Positions 7,867 to 17,016 of a stretch of 64,000 nt of DNA are shown piece by piece; the stretch's first letter is position 1, and the number at the start of each line of letters is the position of its first letter. The position numbers and the translations under genes are program-made. Source of the DNA: Chromatocurvus halotolerans (GTDB taxonomy: Bacteria; Pseudomonadota; Gammaproteobacteria; Pseudomonadales; Halieaceae); the NCBI RefSeq assembly GCF_004340525.1, contig NZ_SLWX01000005.1:1-64000 (forward strand), in the 5' to 3' direction. The notes under the pieces are model-generated. The model was not told where the DNA came from and made no database searches. It saw only the letters and a list, made by a program, of their open reading frames with translations.

Positions 7867-9585
7867 ATGTCACGATTTTCACTCGCGCTTGTCTCAAGCC
7901 TCATCACCCTGACGTCGCTACTGCCCGCGTCGGCAGGCGCCGAACGCGCGGCGCGCGACGTTTCCGAGACCGAAGCCCTGGCGCTGCATGCACGCGTCCT
8001 GACCCTCGATACGCATGTGGACATCGGAAATGGCTATGCGACCCATGTGCTTGACCCAGGTGGCTTCACACGGGCACAGGTGGATCTTCCAAAGATGCGG
8101 GCGGGCGGTCTCGATGCCGCATTCTTCATCGTTTACGTGGGACAGGGCCCCCTTGACACGGCGGGCCTGACGGCGGCGCGGGCGGCGGCGGAAGAGAAAT
8201 ACCGGGCGATCAGTCGCATGCTTCGCGCTTACCCGGAACAGATCGGCCTTGCGCGCACGGCAGACGAGGTGGAGGCAATCCACGCGGACGGTCGACGGGT
8301 CGCACTCATCGGCATGGAAAACGCCTATCCGCTTGGCGAGAGCGTCGCCGAGGTGCCGCTCTGGGCTGAGCGTGGTGTGCGCTACATGAGCCTTACCCAT
8401 ATTGGCCACAATCAGTTCGGGGGCAGCTCCAATCCCCGCGCTGACCTCGGTGATGATCAACGCAATGAGGCGATCACCGGCCCTGGGCGTCAGCTGGTCG
8501 CCGCCCTGAACGATCACGGCATCCTGGTCGACGTTTCGCACGTTGGCAAGTCGACTATGCTGGAGGCCATAGCGCTGTCGCGCGCGCCGGTTATCGCCTC
8601 GCACTCGGGCGCCAAGGGCGTTTTCGACAATCCACGCAACCTGGATGACGAACAGCTTGAAGCAATTCGCGCGAATGGCGGCGTCGCTCAGATGGTGGCG
8701 TTCCGTGGCTACGTGGCTGAAACCGACAGGAGGATTGCTGAAGGTCAGGCAGCGCTGCTTGAGCGCCTTCTTCCGGATGGCTGGACGGACGCAACAGATG
8801 AGCAGCGCGAGGCCTACCGCCGTGAACTGGCGGCGTTGCGCCAGACCTACACCGACGTGACGCTGGCGCAGTTCGTCGATCACATTGACTACGCGGTCGA
8901 TCTCATCGGCGTTGAGCACGTCGGCATCGTTTCAGATTTTGACGGCGGTGGCGGCGTTGAAGGCTGGGACGATGCCAGCGAAACCGCAAACGTCACCCTC
9001 GAGCTGATGCGGCGCGGCTACACTGAGGATGAAATTCGCGCGCTCTGGGGCGGGAATGTGCTGCGTATCCTGCGCGCCGCCGAATCCGCTCGCGCATCAG
9101 AACAGGACAATGATCCGGAAGCACGACTGGCGGAGCTTGGGATCACACTGCCACCTGCCCCCCAGCCCGTTGCCAACTACGTGAACGGTGTGCAGACCGG
9201 CAATCTCATTTTTCTTGCCGGAAAAGGCCCAAAACGCGCCGATGGCAGTGAGGTCACGGGCAAGCTGGGCGCAGGCGTGAGCATCGAGCAGGGCTATGAG
9301 GCCGCGCGGCTGACGGCGATCAACCAGCTGGCCGTCCTCAAAGCAATGCTCGGCGATCTCACTCGCGTCAAACGGGTCGTCAAGGTCCTGGGAATGGTGA
9401 ATTCCGATCCGGATTTCCTGCAACAGCCGGCAGTGATCAACGGCTTTTCGGATCTTATGGTCGAGGTTTTCGGTGAACGCGGTCGTCACGCCCGGGCAGC
9501 GGTGGGCATGGCCTCCCTGCCCCGAGGCCAGGCTGTGGAAATCGAGATGATTGTCGAAATCGAGCCCTGGCGGACCACACGGTAA
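7867..9585 (+). CDS. Exported M19 (membrane) dipeptidase fused to a C-terminal RidA/YjgF-like domain
   Basis: A 572-residue protein. Start 7867 is chosen for its AGGAA site at 7856-7860 and the clean signal peptide that follows (SLALVSSLITL...SAGA). Residues ~32-407 are a renal-dipeptidase-type M19 domain: THVD (H50, D52), bridging Glu in GMENAY (E151), VSHVG (H225), ASHSG (H246) and SDFDGG near 356. These enzymes are dinuclear-zinc dipeptidases. Residues ~420-572 form a RidA/YER057c-type domain with the conserved Arg in HARAAVG and the terminal VEIE. RidA proteins are normally stand-alone cytosolic enzymes that hydrolyse enamine/imine intermediates. An exported fusion to a dipeptidase is unusual, and the role of the second domain is unknown. 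Confidence 0.85.
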   Translation: MSRFSLALVSSLITLTSLLPASAGAERAARDVSETEALALHARVLTLDTHVDIGNGYATHVLDPGGFTRAQVDLPKMRAGGLDAAFFIVYVGQGPLDTAGLTAARAAAEEKYRAISRMLRAYPEQIGLARTADEVEAIHADGRRVALIGMENAYPLGESVAEVPLWAERGVRYMSLTHIGHNQFGGSSNPRADLGDDQRNEAITGPGRQLVAALNDHGILVDVSHVGKSTMLEAIALSRAPVIASHSGAKGVFDNPRNLDDEQLEAIRANGGVAQMVAFRGYVAETDRRIAEGQAALLERLLPDGWTDATDEQREAYRRELAALRQTYTDVTLAQFVDHIDYAVDLIGVEHVGIVSDFDGGGGVEGWDDASETANVTLELMRRGYTEDEIRALWGGNVLRILRAAESARASEQDNDPEARLAELGITLPPAPQPVANYVNGVQTGNLIFLAGKGPKRADGSEVTGKLGAGVSIEQGYEAARLTAINQLAVLKAMLGDLTRVKRVVKVLGMVNSDPDFLQQPAVINGFSDLMVEVFGERGRHARAAVGMASLPRGQAVEIEMIVEIEPWRTTR

Positions 9586-9653
9586 AGAGAGGTTAACGAA
9601 CGGGCCTCGTCAAGTGCTTTGCCAGCTCACCGCCAAAAACAGGATGGTCTGAG

Positions 9654-9899
9654 TTAATCGTCCACCAGAAAACTGTCAGCCGTTTGCCCCCGCCTTGACA
9701 TCTCTTCCGCGATATCGCGCATGATCGCAAACACCTTGAAAATCTCGGCTTTATCCGCATCGGTAATTGATGTCATGTCACAGTTGAAGCCAAACTCGTG
9801 ATACAGGTAAGGATCACTCGTGCGTAAAGGCCCCATATCCACGCATGCCTGTATCGCGGCGCGCAGTACGGCGCTATCCAGATTTACGGTGTCTTTCAT
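9654..9899 (-). CDS. Conserved hypothetical, 81 residues
   Basis: The start at 9899 is supported by GGAG eight bases upstream; a longer frame to 9980 has Cys/Arg-rich unlikely sequence. The product MKDTVNLDSAVLR... is acidic and soluble, with a predicted helical stretch ADKAEIFKVFAIMRDIAEEM. I recognise no domain. It lies alone between the dipeptidase gene and a divergent transporter gene. Its reality rests on the ribosome site, codon usage and spacing. Confidence 0.55.
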   Translation of the reverse strand: MKDTVNLDSAVLRAAIQACVDMGPLRTSDPYLYHEFGFNCDMTSITDADKAEIFKVFAIMRDIAEEMSRRGQTADSFLVDD

Positions 9900-10055
9900 G
9901 CTGCTGAGCTCCAGATCTCGTTGCGGTGTCGGGCGCCATTGCCGCATACACCGATAGCAAGCGCAAGTGTGGAGGCGCAATCAATGTTACGGTGAAAGCG
10001 TGCCACGAAGTTCAGCTCGTGTATCCTGCGGCAACTTTTCTTCTGAAAATCCGTG

Positions 10056-10964
10056 ATGACCTTCGTCCTTGCACTCCTGCCCGTTATTGCCATCGTCTCC
10101 ATCGGCCACTTCCTTGCCTACCGGAACACCCTGACGCCCGAGGGCTGGCGCGGCATAGAGCGGCTTTGTTACGTGCTGCTGTTTCCCTGCCTGATCATCC
10201 GGGTACTGGCGACCGCCCCGTTCGATGGATCGCCGTGGCGAATCGCCCTGGCGCTGATCACAGCGCAACTGGTGATGGCAGGTATGGGTCACGCAGCACG
10301 CTTCTCGCCAGGCATAGCGAGACCCGCGATCGGCTGTATCATCCAGTCGAATGTCCGCTGGAATACCTTTGTGGCGCTGTCTCTTGCGGGGACGCTCTAT
10401 GGCGACGCCGGTCTGGCACTCACCGCCATCGCAGCAGCAGCCATGATCCCGACTGCGAACGTTATCTCGGTCCTGGGCTTCAGCCGGTACAGCGACAGGA
10501 CGACCACACCTAATCCTCTGCTTGAGCTGTTCCAGAATCCCCTGGTGATTGCCTGCATTATTGGCGCACTCTTCAACGTCAGCGGCTTCACCATCCCGGC
10601 TGTTGCTGACAGGGTCATCGAAACGCTCGCCTCCGCCGCGCTGGCACTTGGGCTACTGGTCGCCGGCGCAGGCCTTGACCTCGACGCACTCAAGCACACC
10701 GGTACCAGAACGGTTTTCTGGTCGCTGGTGCGGCTTCTCATGCTGCCGCTCATGGCTGTCAGCCTCGCGCTATGGCTCGGCGTACAGGGCACGGGTCTTG
10801 CGGTGGTGGCTATCGCCGCCGCCACACCAACCGCCACAAACGGCTACATACTCGCCCGCCAACTGGGTGGCGATGCGCCTTTCATGGCCAATCTGATTGC
10901 TACGCAGACCGTGCTTGCCATCCTGACAATGCCGCTGGTGATGTGGTTGTTTGATCTGGTCTAG
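10056..10964 (+). CDS. AEC-family (auxin efflux carrier-like) membrane transporter
   Basis: A 302-residue, very hydrophobic protein with about ten membrane segments in two halves, as in AEC permeases (PF03547). Family hallmarks seen include an N-terminal LPVIAIVSIGHFLAYR, the mid-protein NPLLELFQNPLVIACIIGALFN, and the C-terminal AAATPTATNGYILARQLGG. Bacterial members move organic acids such as malonate or malate; the substrate here is unknown. The ATG at 10056 follows an in-frame GTG at 10053 and neither has a strong ribosome site. It converges on the M24 peptidase gene with only 4 bp between stop codons. Confidence 0.85.
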   Translation: MTFVLALLPVIAIVSIGHFLAYRNTLTPEGWRGIERLCYVLLFPCLIIRVLATAPFDGSPWRIALALITAQLVMAGMGHAARFSPGIARPAIGCIIQSNVRWNTFVALSLAGTLYGDAGLALTAIAAAAMIPTANVISVLGFSRYSDRTTTPNPLLELFQNPLVIACIIGALFNVSGFTIPAVADRVIETLASAALALGLLVAGAGLDLDALKHTGTRTVFWSLVRLLMLPLMAVSLALWLGVQGTGLAVVAIAAATPTATNGYILARQLGGDAPFMANLIATQTVLAILTMPLVMWLFDLV

Positions 10965-10968
10965 TGGG

Positions 10969-12300
10969 CTATTTGATCAGGAAGAACGCTTCCTGACGGG
11001 GACGGAAAAACCGGTAACCCTCCTCTGTCAGGTAGGCCACATCCTCCATCATGATAAAAACTTCCTGACCGTCCCACTCCGGCACCGGCGTCAGGGTGTT
11101 CAACTCGATTGAAATCCACGAGTTCGGGCGCAGGGTCCTGACGGCTGCCGCCTCATCGCCACGCTGCGCCGAGCGAAAATCGATACCCGGGCCAAGACCG
11201 TGACCGTGATTGCCTACCGGGTGCGAGTAGATCTGCGCCTGGATACCCTGTTCCTCCATTGCCGCCATCGTGCGGGTGTAAACCTCACCTGCTTCCATAC
11301 CCGGCCGCGCGATCCCCATCATCGTATCCTGCAGCGTGTTGGTGTTGCGCATCGCCGCCTTGAGTCCGGGAGGTGCGTCGGTCTCCCCCTCGCGCAGTAT
11401 GTAGCCCTTTTTCTGCCAGTCCGTATCAAAGCCCATATAGCTGATGCCGAAGTCGATCACGATAACGTCGCCGCGCTCGAGCAGCACCGACTCATCGGCT
11501 ACGTGCAGAAAGCCGCGGGACATCCTGTTCGGAACACCGCGTTTCTGCACCCGCAGATCAGGCTGGAACCAGGTGCGCACACCCCATTTCCAGATCTGGT
11601 CGTAGAGGAAATTGCGCACATCACCCACGGTGGTCACGCCCGGCGTGATGGCTTCATTGGAGAGCGCCCGACGGACGATATCCTCGGTAACGTGGGTAGC
11701 GTGGGTGTAGTGCTCGTGCTCCTGCGGAATACGGGTATCGAGATACTCCTCTATGAGATCGGCAGCGCTGACAAAGCGGGCGGTTGCCTCCTCACCCATG
11801 ATCTCGCTGATCTCGTTGTAGGTGTCCCAGGTCAGCCCGCGCTGCTGGCCATGCTTGCCGCCAATGTTCAGCGCAATGCGCTGCGGCTGATGCTCTGCAT
11901 ACAGCTCGGGCAGTACCTCTTTCGATGGTCTCGGCTCGATAGGCGATTCGAAATACTGGCGCAGGCGCTCTTCAGCAAAGCCCGTGATTGCCACGGCGCG
12001 CAGGCCCGCGTCGCCAGCGTCGATAAAGACAAAGTGATCCCGCCCGCCGGTGTAGGGACGTGGCGGTGCAATGAACTGGGTGACCGGGTCATCATGAAAC
12101 TCCTCGTTGACCACGATCCACATATCAACCTCATGCTGGCGCATCATGTCCAGCAGCATCTCGTGCCGCTGGAACAGCCATTGCTCACGAATCTGCATCT
12201 GCTCGCTGAAGGGCAGCAACGGTGCCGGCAGCTCCGCAAACGTCGCGCGCGCGGGTAACAGACAGATGGCCAGCAACGTCATAACTCGGGAAGACAGCAA
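10969..12300 (-). CDS. Exported M24 metallopeptidase (Xaa-Pro aminopeptidase-like)
   Basis: A 443-residue protein. The likely start is a rare TTG at 12300, because GGAG sits 7 bases upstream of it; an in-frame ATG at 12282 has no such site. The N-terminus is a signal peptide (MTLLAICLLPARATFA). A creatinase-type N-terminal domain precedes the pita-bread catalytic fold. Dinuclear metal ligands are visible in order: Asp in VIDFGISYMGFDTD (two aspartates), His in VGNHGHGLG, Glu in SIELNT and Glu in MMEDVAY. M24 enzymes remove N-terminal residues before proline or act as prolidases. A periplasmic location and a divergent M14 gene suggest a role in peptide breakdown. Confidence 0.85.
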   Translation of the reverse strand: MLSSRVMTLLAICLLPARATFAELPAPLLPFSEQMQIREQWLFQRHEMLLDMMRQHEVDMWIVVNEEFHDDPVTQFIAPPRPYTGGRDHFVFIDAGDAGLRAVAITGFAEERLRQYFESPIEPRPSKEVLPELYAEHQPQRIALNIGGKHGQQRGLTWDTYNEISEIMGEEATARFVSAADLIEEYLDTRIPQEHEHYTHATHVTEDIVRRALSNEAITPGVTTVGDVRNFLYDQIWKWGVRTWFQPDLRVQKRGVPNRMSRGFLHVADESVLLERGDVIVIDFGISYMGFDTDWQKKGYILREGETDAPPGLKAAMRNTNTLQDTMMGIARPGMEAGEVYTRTMAAMEEQGIQAQIYSHPVGNHGHGLGPGIDFRSAQRGDEAAAVRTLRPNSWISIELNTLTPVPEWDGQEVFIMMEDVAYLTEEGYRFFRPRQEAFFLIK

Positions 12301-12427
12301 GATAAAGCTCCTTTTTCAGCGCGGACGAGTATTAAGGCCTGCATCGACAGAGCATGCCGGTACGTGAATACTATCACCGCGGATGCCCATGCGCTCTTAC
12401 CGCTACGCTGCGAGGGCCGGACCTGAC

Positions 12428-12447
12428 TGACGGGTTTTGACCCGTCA
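12428..12447. promoter_or_regulatory. Perfect 8-bp stem with TTTG loop upstream of the M14 gene
   Basis: TGACGGGT at 12428-12435 and ACCCGTCA at 12440-12447 are exact inverted repeats around TTTG. The element lies 71 bp before the M14 start, in the 218-bp divergent spacer between the M24 and M14 genes. It could be an operator or a leader hairpin. Confidence 0.4.
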
Positions 12448-12518
12448 ACAGACGCACGGTAATCTCAAGTCACTTGTCCCGGGGCGCGTCGCCCCTCAGT
12501 CGGCCTGCGGAGATTGTC

Positions 12519-15278
12519 ATGTCGTTATGCAGATTGCGCAAAGTTACGTTCATGGTATTTCTTGCTGCATCCCTCATATCTATTGCCTCATTTCGAACAG
12601 CGGCACAGACCGAGAGGCAGGCAGACTCCATCCCCTCCCCCGAGGAACACTTCGGCCATGTCATGGGCGCCGACGGCCAACTGGCTGACTGGAACAGGCT
12701 GGCAGCGTATTACCGTCTCATTGAAGAGCGCAGTGACCGGGTCGTTGTGCGGGAAATGGGACAGAGCACCCTCGGCAAACCGTTCTACGTTCTTTTTATT
12801 TCCAGCCCGGAGAACCTTGCGCGACTGGACGAACTGCAGCGCTATAACGCTATCCTCACCGACCCGAGAGGCTACAGCGATGCCGAAATTGAAGACGCCC
12901 TGGAACAGGGGCGCGCCGTAGTCGCCCAGAGCTATGGACTGCATGCTTCTGAGGTAGCCGCCACGCAGGCCAGCGCAGAGCTGGTGTGGTCCATGGCCAC
13001 GCGCAATGATGAGGACATGCAACAGATTCTCGATGAAACCGTCGCCATCGTGTTTCCCTCAATGAACCCGGATGGCACCACCATGCTGGCGGACTGGGTG
13101 GACGAGACCCGGGGCAGCGAACACCAGGGCGCGGGGCAGCCTTCGCTCTATCATCCGTACATCGGGCATGACAACAATCGCGATGCCTATATGCAGAATA
13201 CGGCGGAGAGCGTCTGGGTCAGCCAGATTCTGTTCCGGGAATGGACGCCTCAGGGCTACATTGATCACCACCAGATGGGAGCGTATGGACCGCGCATCTA
13301 CGTACCGCCCTACGCCGAGCCGATCCGGCCTGACGCGGACCCGCTGGTCTGGCGCGAGATGGCCTGGTGGGGCAGTCACATGGCCTATGACCTGGAGTCC
13401 TCGGGTCGCGACGGCGTCGCCGGCGCCAGCATCTACAGCGGCTGGGGTCATTTCGGGTTCCACTGGATCACCCCATTCCACAACATCGCCGGCATGCTCA
13501 CCGAGTCCGCCAGTGCAAACCTCGCCTGGCCTCTCTACGTTCATCCGGACCAGCTCGAGGGCCGGCCGGGACGCGGTCTTCCCGAGTACAAAGCCCAGGT
13601 GACGTTTCCGAACCCGTGGCCCGGCGGCTGGTGGAGGGTTCGCGACATCGTTGAGCAACAGCTCACCGCATCCATCTCGGCTCTGGATAACGCTGCCAGG
13701 AACCGTCGCACGGTGCTGCGCAACCATTACCTGAAGGCAACGCGGCAGATACAGCGCGGAGAGCGGGCGGAACCGGTACACAATGGACCGACCGGAGACC
13801 TTGCCGCCTTCGTGATTCCCGCCGAACAGCACGACGCATCGGCCGCTCACGAAATGATCGAGAAGCTGCTCCTTCAGGGAATTGACGTACAGCAGGCCAC
13901 AGAGGATTTTGTGCATGAAGGCCGGGCTTACGGGGCGGGGTCATGGATTGTCTCGATGGCGCAGCCCAAGCGGGGATTGATTCGCTGGCTGCTTGGACAG
14001 ACGTATTACCCGGACAACAGCTATACCCGTTACCGCGACGGTTCGCCGATCCGTCCCTATGACCTGTCCAGCCACGTTCTGGCCGAGTTCATGGGCGTGA
14101 CGGCCTATCCGGTGGCAACGCACGTCACCGCCGCCGCAGGCAGACTGGAGCCTGACTTCAGCGTAGCCGTGAGGGGCGGGTTGCCCTATGTCACCTCTGG
14201 CATTGAGCCGACGGGCAGCGTGAAGGCCGGGGACTTTGGCTATCGGCTCGACGGGCGTCAGAATGCCGCGTTCGCAGCGGTGAACCGTCTCTGGGACGAT
14301 GGGGTGAGCACAATCCGTCGCATCTCGGCGCCAGCACCATCGGAGAACCTCGACCGTGATGCGCCTGGGGCGCGCTCCAGTAACGGCCAGCGAACCGGTG
14401 ATTTTGTCCTTCCTGCGGTGGTAGATGTCGACCGCTTGCGTCGTGTGGCCAGCGCCACGGGGGTCTCGTTTGAGCCACTGAACGAGGAACCAACGACGAC
14501 GGTCCCCGTCACGCGTAAGCGGGTCGGCATGTACCAACGCTACTACGGCGGCAACATGGATGAAGGATGGACTCGCCTGGTGCTGGAGCGCTTTGGCTTT
14601 CCTTACGAGACGCTGCTGGATGCGCGTATTCGCAGCGGCAGGCTGATTGACGATTACGACGTTATTATTCTGCCCGAAGACAACCCCATCATCATGAAGG
14701 GACCCGGAGACGGAGAGCAGCTTGACGGCTACCTGGCCCGCGCAGTCGCGGCCGCACCGCCGGCGTATCAGAGCGGCTTCGGCAAGGAGGGTGTGAAGGC
14801 ACTGGAGCAGTTCGTGCTTGATGGCGGCACACTGATGACCTTCGGCGAATCCGGCACCCTGGCCATCGACGAATTTGACCTTCCGGTGCGCAACGTTGTC
14901 GCTGGCCTGGATTCCATGGAGTACTGGTCGCCGGGTTCCACGTTGAAGGTGCATGTCGACGTCGAGCACCCGCTTGCATGGGGCATGTCCTCAATGGCCT
15001 ATGCGTTGCTCTGGGGTGGGCAGGCTTACACGGTGGTTCCCACGGCCCGAAATGAAGATGCCGCCCGGGTGATAACATTCCCCGACGCCGGCGAAGACAG
15101 GGGAAATCTCCTTCGCAGTGGATGGCTGATCGGCGAAAGCGTGCTGTCGCAACGCGCCGCAATGCTCGATGTTAGCCACGGTGAAGGGCGAGTGGTTCTG
15201 ATCGGCTTCAGACCCCAGCATCGAGGTCAGACCTGGGGGACTTTCAAGGTTGTGTTCAATGGAATTATGGGTGAGTAG
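12519..15278 (+). CDS. Exported M14-family zinc carboxypeptidase, large multidomain form
   Basis: A 919-residue protein; the start at 12519 has CGGAG 7 bases upstream and leads into a signal peptide (FMVFLAASLISIASFRTAAQ). The zinc carboxypeptidase domain (about 50-380) shows HASE (H142, E145), the substrate-anchoring NRD (about 220-222) and DHHQMG (H250/H251), matching the HxxE...H zinc site. The ~500-residue C-terminal part includes a Rossmann-like region (VGMYQRYYGGNMDEGWTRL, then DVIILPED) and an end resembling type-1 glutamine-amidotransferase-like folds seen in this group. Such proteins are common in peptide-degrading marine bacteria. It is expected to act in the periplasm or to be secreted. 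Confidence 0.85.
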   Translation: MSLCRLRKVTFMVFLAASLISIASFRTAAQTERQADSIPSPEEHFGHVMGADGQLADWNRLAAYYRLIEERSDRVVVREMGQSTLGKPFYVLFISSPENLARLDELQRYNAILTDPRGYSDAEIEDALEQGRAVVAQSYGLHASEVAATQASAELVWSMATRNDEDMQQILDETVAIVFPSMNPDGTTMLADWVDETRGSEHQGAGQPSLYHPYIGHDNNRDAYMQNTAESVWVSQILFREWTPQGYIDHHQMGAYGPRIYVPPYAEPIRPDADPLVWREMAWWGSHMAYDLESSGRDGVAGASIYSGWGHFGFHWITPFHNIAGMLTESASANLAWPLYVHPDQLEGRPGRGLPEYKAQVTFPNPWPGGWWRVRDIVEQQLTASISALDNAARNRRTVLRNHYLKATRQIQRGERAEPVHNGPTGDLAAFVIPAEQHDASAAHEMIEKLLLQGIDVQQATEDFVHEGRAYGAGSWIVSMAQPKRGLIRWLLGQTYYPDNSYTRYRDGSPIRPYDLSSHVLAEFMGVTAYPVATHVTAAAGRLEPDFSVAVRGGLPYVTSGIEPTGSVKAGDFGYRLDGRQNAAFAAVNRLWDDGVSTIRRISAPAPSENLDRDAPGARSSNGQRTGDFVLPAVVDVDRLRRVASATGVSFEPLNEEPTTTVPVTRKRVGMYQRYYGGNMDEGWTRLVLERFGFPYETLLDARIRSGRLIDDYDVIILPEDNPIIMKGPGDGEQLDGYLARAVAAAPPAYQSGFGKEGVKALEQFVLDGGTLMTFGESGTLAIDEFDLPVRNVVAGLDSMEYWSPGSTLKVHVDVEHPLAWGMSSMAYALLWGGQAYTVVPTARNEDAARVITFPDAGEDRGNLLRSGWLIGESVLSQRAAMLDVSHGEGRVVLIGFRPQHRGQTWGTFKVVFNGIMGE

Positions 15279-15456
15279 ACCTGGGGAGGCCGAGGACGCG
15301 CGCCAGCGCCGCGCTTCCTCGGCCCTGGATAGTGGCCGCATTCTTGTAGCTCATTCCCACTATCTGGTATAGACTACGTCCGCGAATTTCTGATGGTCGC
15401 CTTATGAAGCCCACCGACCCAGCAGATCAACCCACACCCAGAGACACAAGGATCCT

Positions 15457-16005
15457 ATGCTCACAGCCAATAGACTAGAAGCCATCATGGAACTCGAGAG
15501 CCAACTTCGCGCCGAGTACCAGCAAGAACTCGACGCCAAGACCGCCGAGATCGACCGCCTCACAAAGCGCGAGTCAGAACTCCAGGCCACCATCGACAAG
15601 CAGCTGGAATCCCTTAGCGAGCTGACCGGCAAGGCGACTGACACCGCCAAGGTCGAACAGCGAAACCGCGAGCTGCACAACCGTTGCGAGAAGCTGCTGG
15701 CGGAGATGGCCGAGGTCAAGCAGCGCACCAAGACTCTGCAGAAGGATCTGGCAGCAGTGCGCGAGGAGAACAGGACACTGACGCAGTTCGACCCGGTACG
15801 CATGAAGAAGAACCTGGACGCGGGCAAGAAGAAGCTGGCGGAAAAGACCAGGATTGCGGACGACCTGCAGAAGTCGCTCAAAGAAACCAAAAAAGAGAAT
15901 ACCGAACTGCAGCGGAAGGTGGCGGAGTTGGAGGCCAAGGTGGCTGAGACTGCCCCGGCGGATGCGGAGACTGTCGAGGTCAAGGAAGAATCGGCGGCGG
16001 CGTGA
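15457..16005 (+). CDS. Coiled-coil protein of unknown function
   Basis: A 182-residue, strongly charged, helical protein with heptad patterning from about residue 5 to 165 (for example ELESQLRAEYQQELDAKTAE and EVKQRTKTLQKDLAAVREE). It ends in an acidic Ala-rich tail. AAGGAT lies just upstream of the ATG. No membrane segment or catalytic motif is present. It might be a structural or scaffold protein; no function can be assigned. Antisense frames across it are shadows. Confidence 0.75.
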   Translation: MLTANRLEAIMELESQLRAEYQQELDAKTAEIDRLTKRESELQATIDKQLESLSELTGKATDTAKVEQRNRELHNRCEKLLAEMAEVKQRTKTLQKDLAAVREENRTLTQFDPVRMKKNLDAGKKKLAEKTRIADDLQKSLKETKKENTELQRKVAELEAKVAETAPADAETVEVKEESAAA

Positions 16006-16510
16006 GGAGTTGCTGCGACCCTATGACGCGAAGTCAAAGGGGCATTGTCTCGTAGTGATTTCGTAACTAACCGTCGGCCCGTCCAGCCGGCATACAACTG
16101 GAAACCGTCGCAGTTGCTGCAATAATCTCCGACTGTATCTCCGGTCTGCCTGTCAACATCCCGAGACTCTGAAACGCCAGAGCGGCACCCGCGTGCAAGG
16201 GGCCGAAGTGCTCGTGCAGTCCGTGGTGCAAAGGCTCTAGGGCCTCGCCGCGCCAGCCGAGAATTTACAGTTCACCGAGCAATGCACGGATCTGCACACC
16301 CCTGGCGAACACACGTCAGACCCATTCCCGTGGTCGATGGAAAGATCTCCGCGGAGACGCGATCAACTGCCAAAAGACTAAAGCGCGTAGCAAGCGTGGG
16401 CAACGCTGCTTGGAGCAGACCCCGATGACCACTCTGGTCTACACACTGAAAACCTGTAGCATTCCAGCCTCAAATCCTTCAAGGCCACACATCATATAAA
16501 GGAAAAACCC
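16006..16510. other. 505-bp intergenic stretch, nothing recognised
   Basis: No gene, RNA or clear hairpin terminator was found in either strand. The end (16498-16510) provides the AAAGGA ribosome site for the next gene. The rest has slightly irregular composition and could be decayed coding sequence. Confidence 0.5.
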
Positions 16511-16906
16511 ATGTCAGAATCCCGAATCGCTAACGCGTTGTTCGCGCTCAGGCTCAGCGTGTTTGTCGTTATGCTGATGTGGTCTCTGGACAAATTCGTC
16601 AATCCGCAGCACAGCGCGCGAGTCTTCGAAAATTTTTACGGGCTGGACGGCCTCGGGGCGGGCGTCTTCATGGGACTCGGCACGCTTCAGCTGATACTCG
16701 TATTTGCTTTCATGGCCGGATTCAAGAAGCGTTTTTCTTACGGCGCCGTGTTACTGCTGCACGCAGGATCGACGCTCTCCTCCTGGCAGCAGTACCTCGA
16801 CGGCTTCAACAACCTGTTGTTCTTCGCCGCCTGGCCGATGCTGGCCGCCTGCTTCGCGCTTTACAGCTTGCGCGATCTGGATACACGTTGGACGGTCGAC
16901 AAATAG
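16511..16906 (+). CDS. Four-helix membrane protein, DoxX-like
   Basis: 131 residues with four hydrophobic segments: ALFALRLSVFVVMLMWSLDKF, VFMGLGTLQLILVFAFMAGF, YGAVLLLHAGSTLSSW, and LLFFAAWPMLAACFALYSL. The arrangement, and the WSLDKFVNP after the first helix, resemble the DoxX/DoxD superfamily of small inner-membrane proteins, some of which work with thiol or redox enzymes. No Cys motif is present. AAAGGA precedes the ATG by 8 bases. It appears monocistronic or paired with the following small gene 110 bp downstream. Confidence 0.7.
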   Translation: MSESRIANALFALRLSVFVVMLMWSLDKFVNPQHSARVFENFYGLDGLGAGVFMGLGTLQLILVFAFMAGFKKRFSYGAVLLLHAGSTLSSWQQYLDGFNNLLFFAAWPMLAACFALYSLRDLDTRWTVDK

Positions 16907-17016
16907 CGGATGTTACTGGCGCTCGTGTTGAGCCTGCCGGGGTGCAGCGCGTCTTCACAGTCGAATAGGTACCGCGCTCTACCCCTCTTCTACGGAAACT
17001 TTCAGGGTCACCAGAA

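Noticed and set aside
15402-16097. 231-codon minus-strand Ser-rich open frame
   Set aside because: It is antisense to the coiled-coil gene; Ser/Ala richness mirrors Glu/Arg codons.
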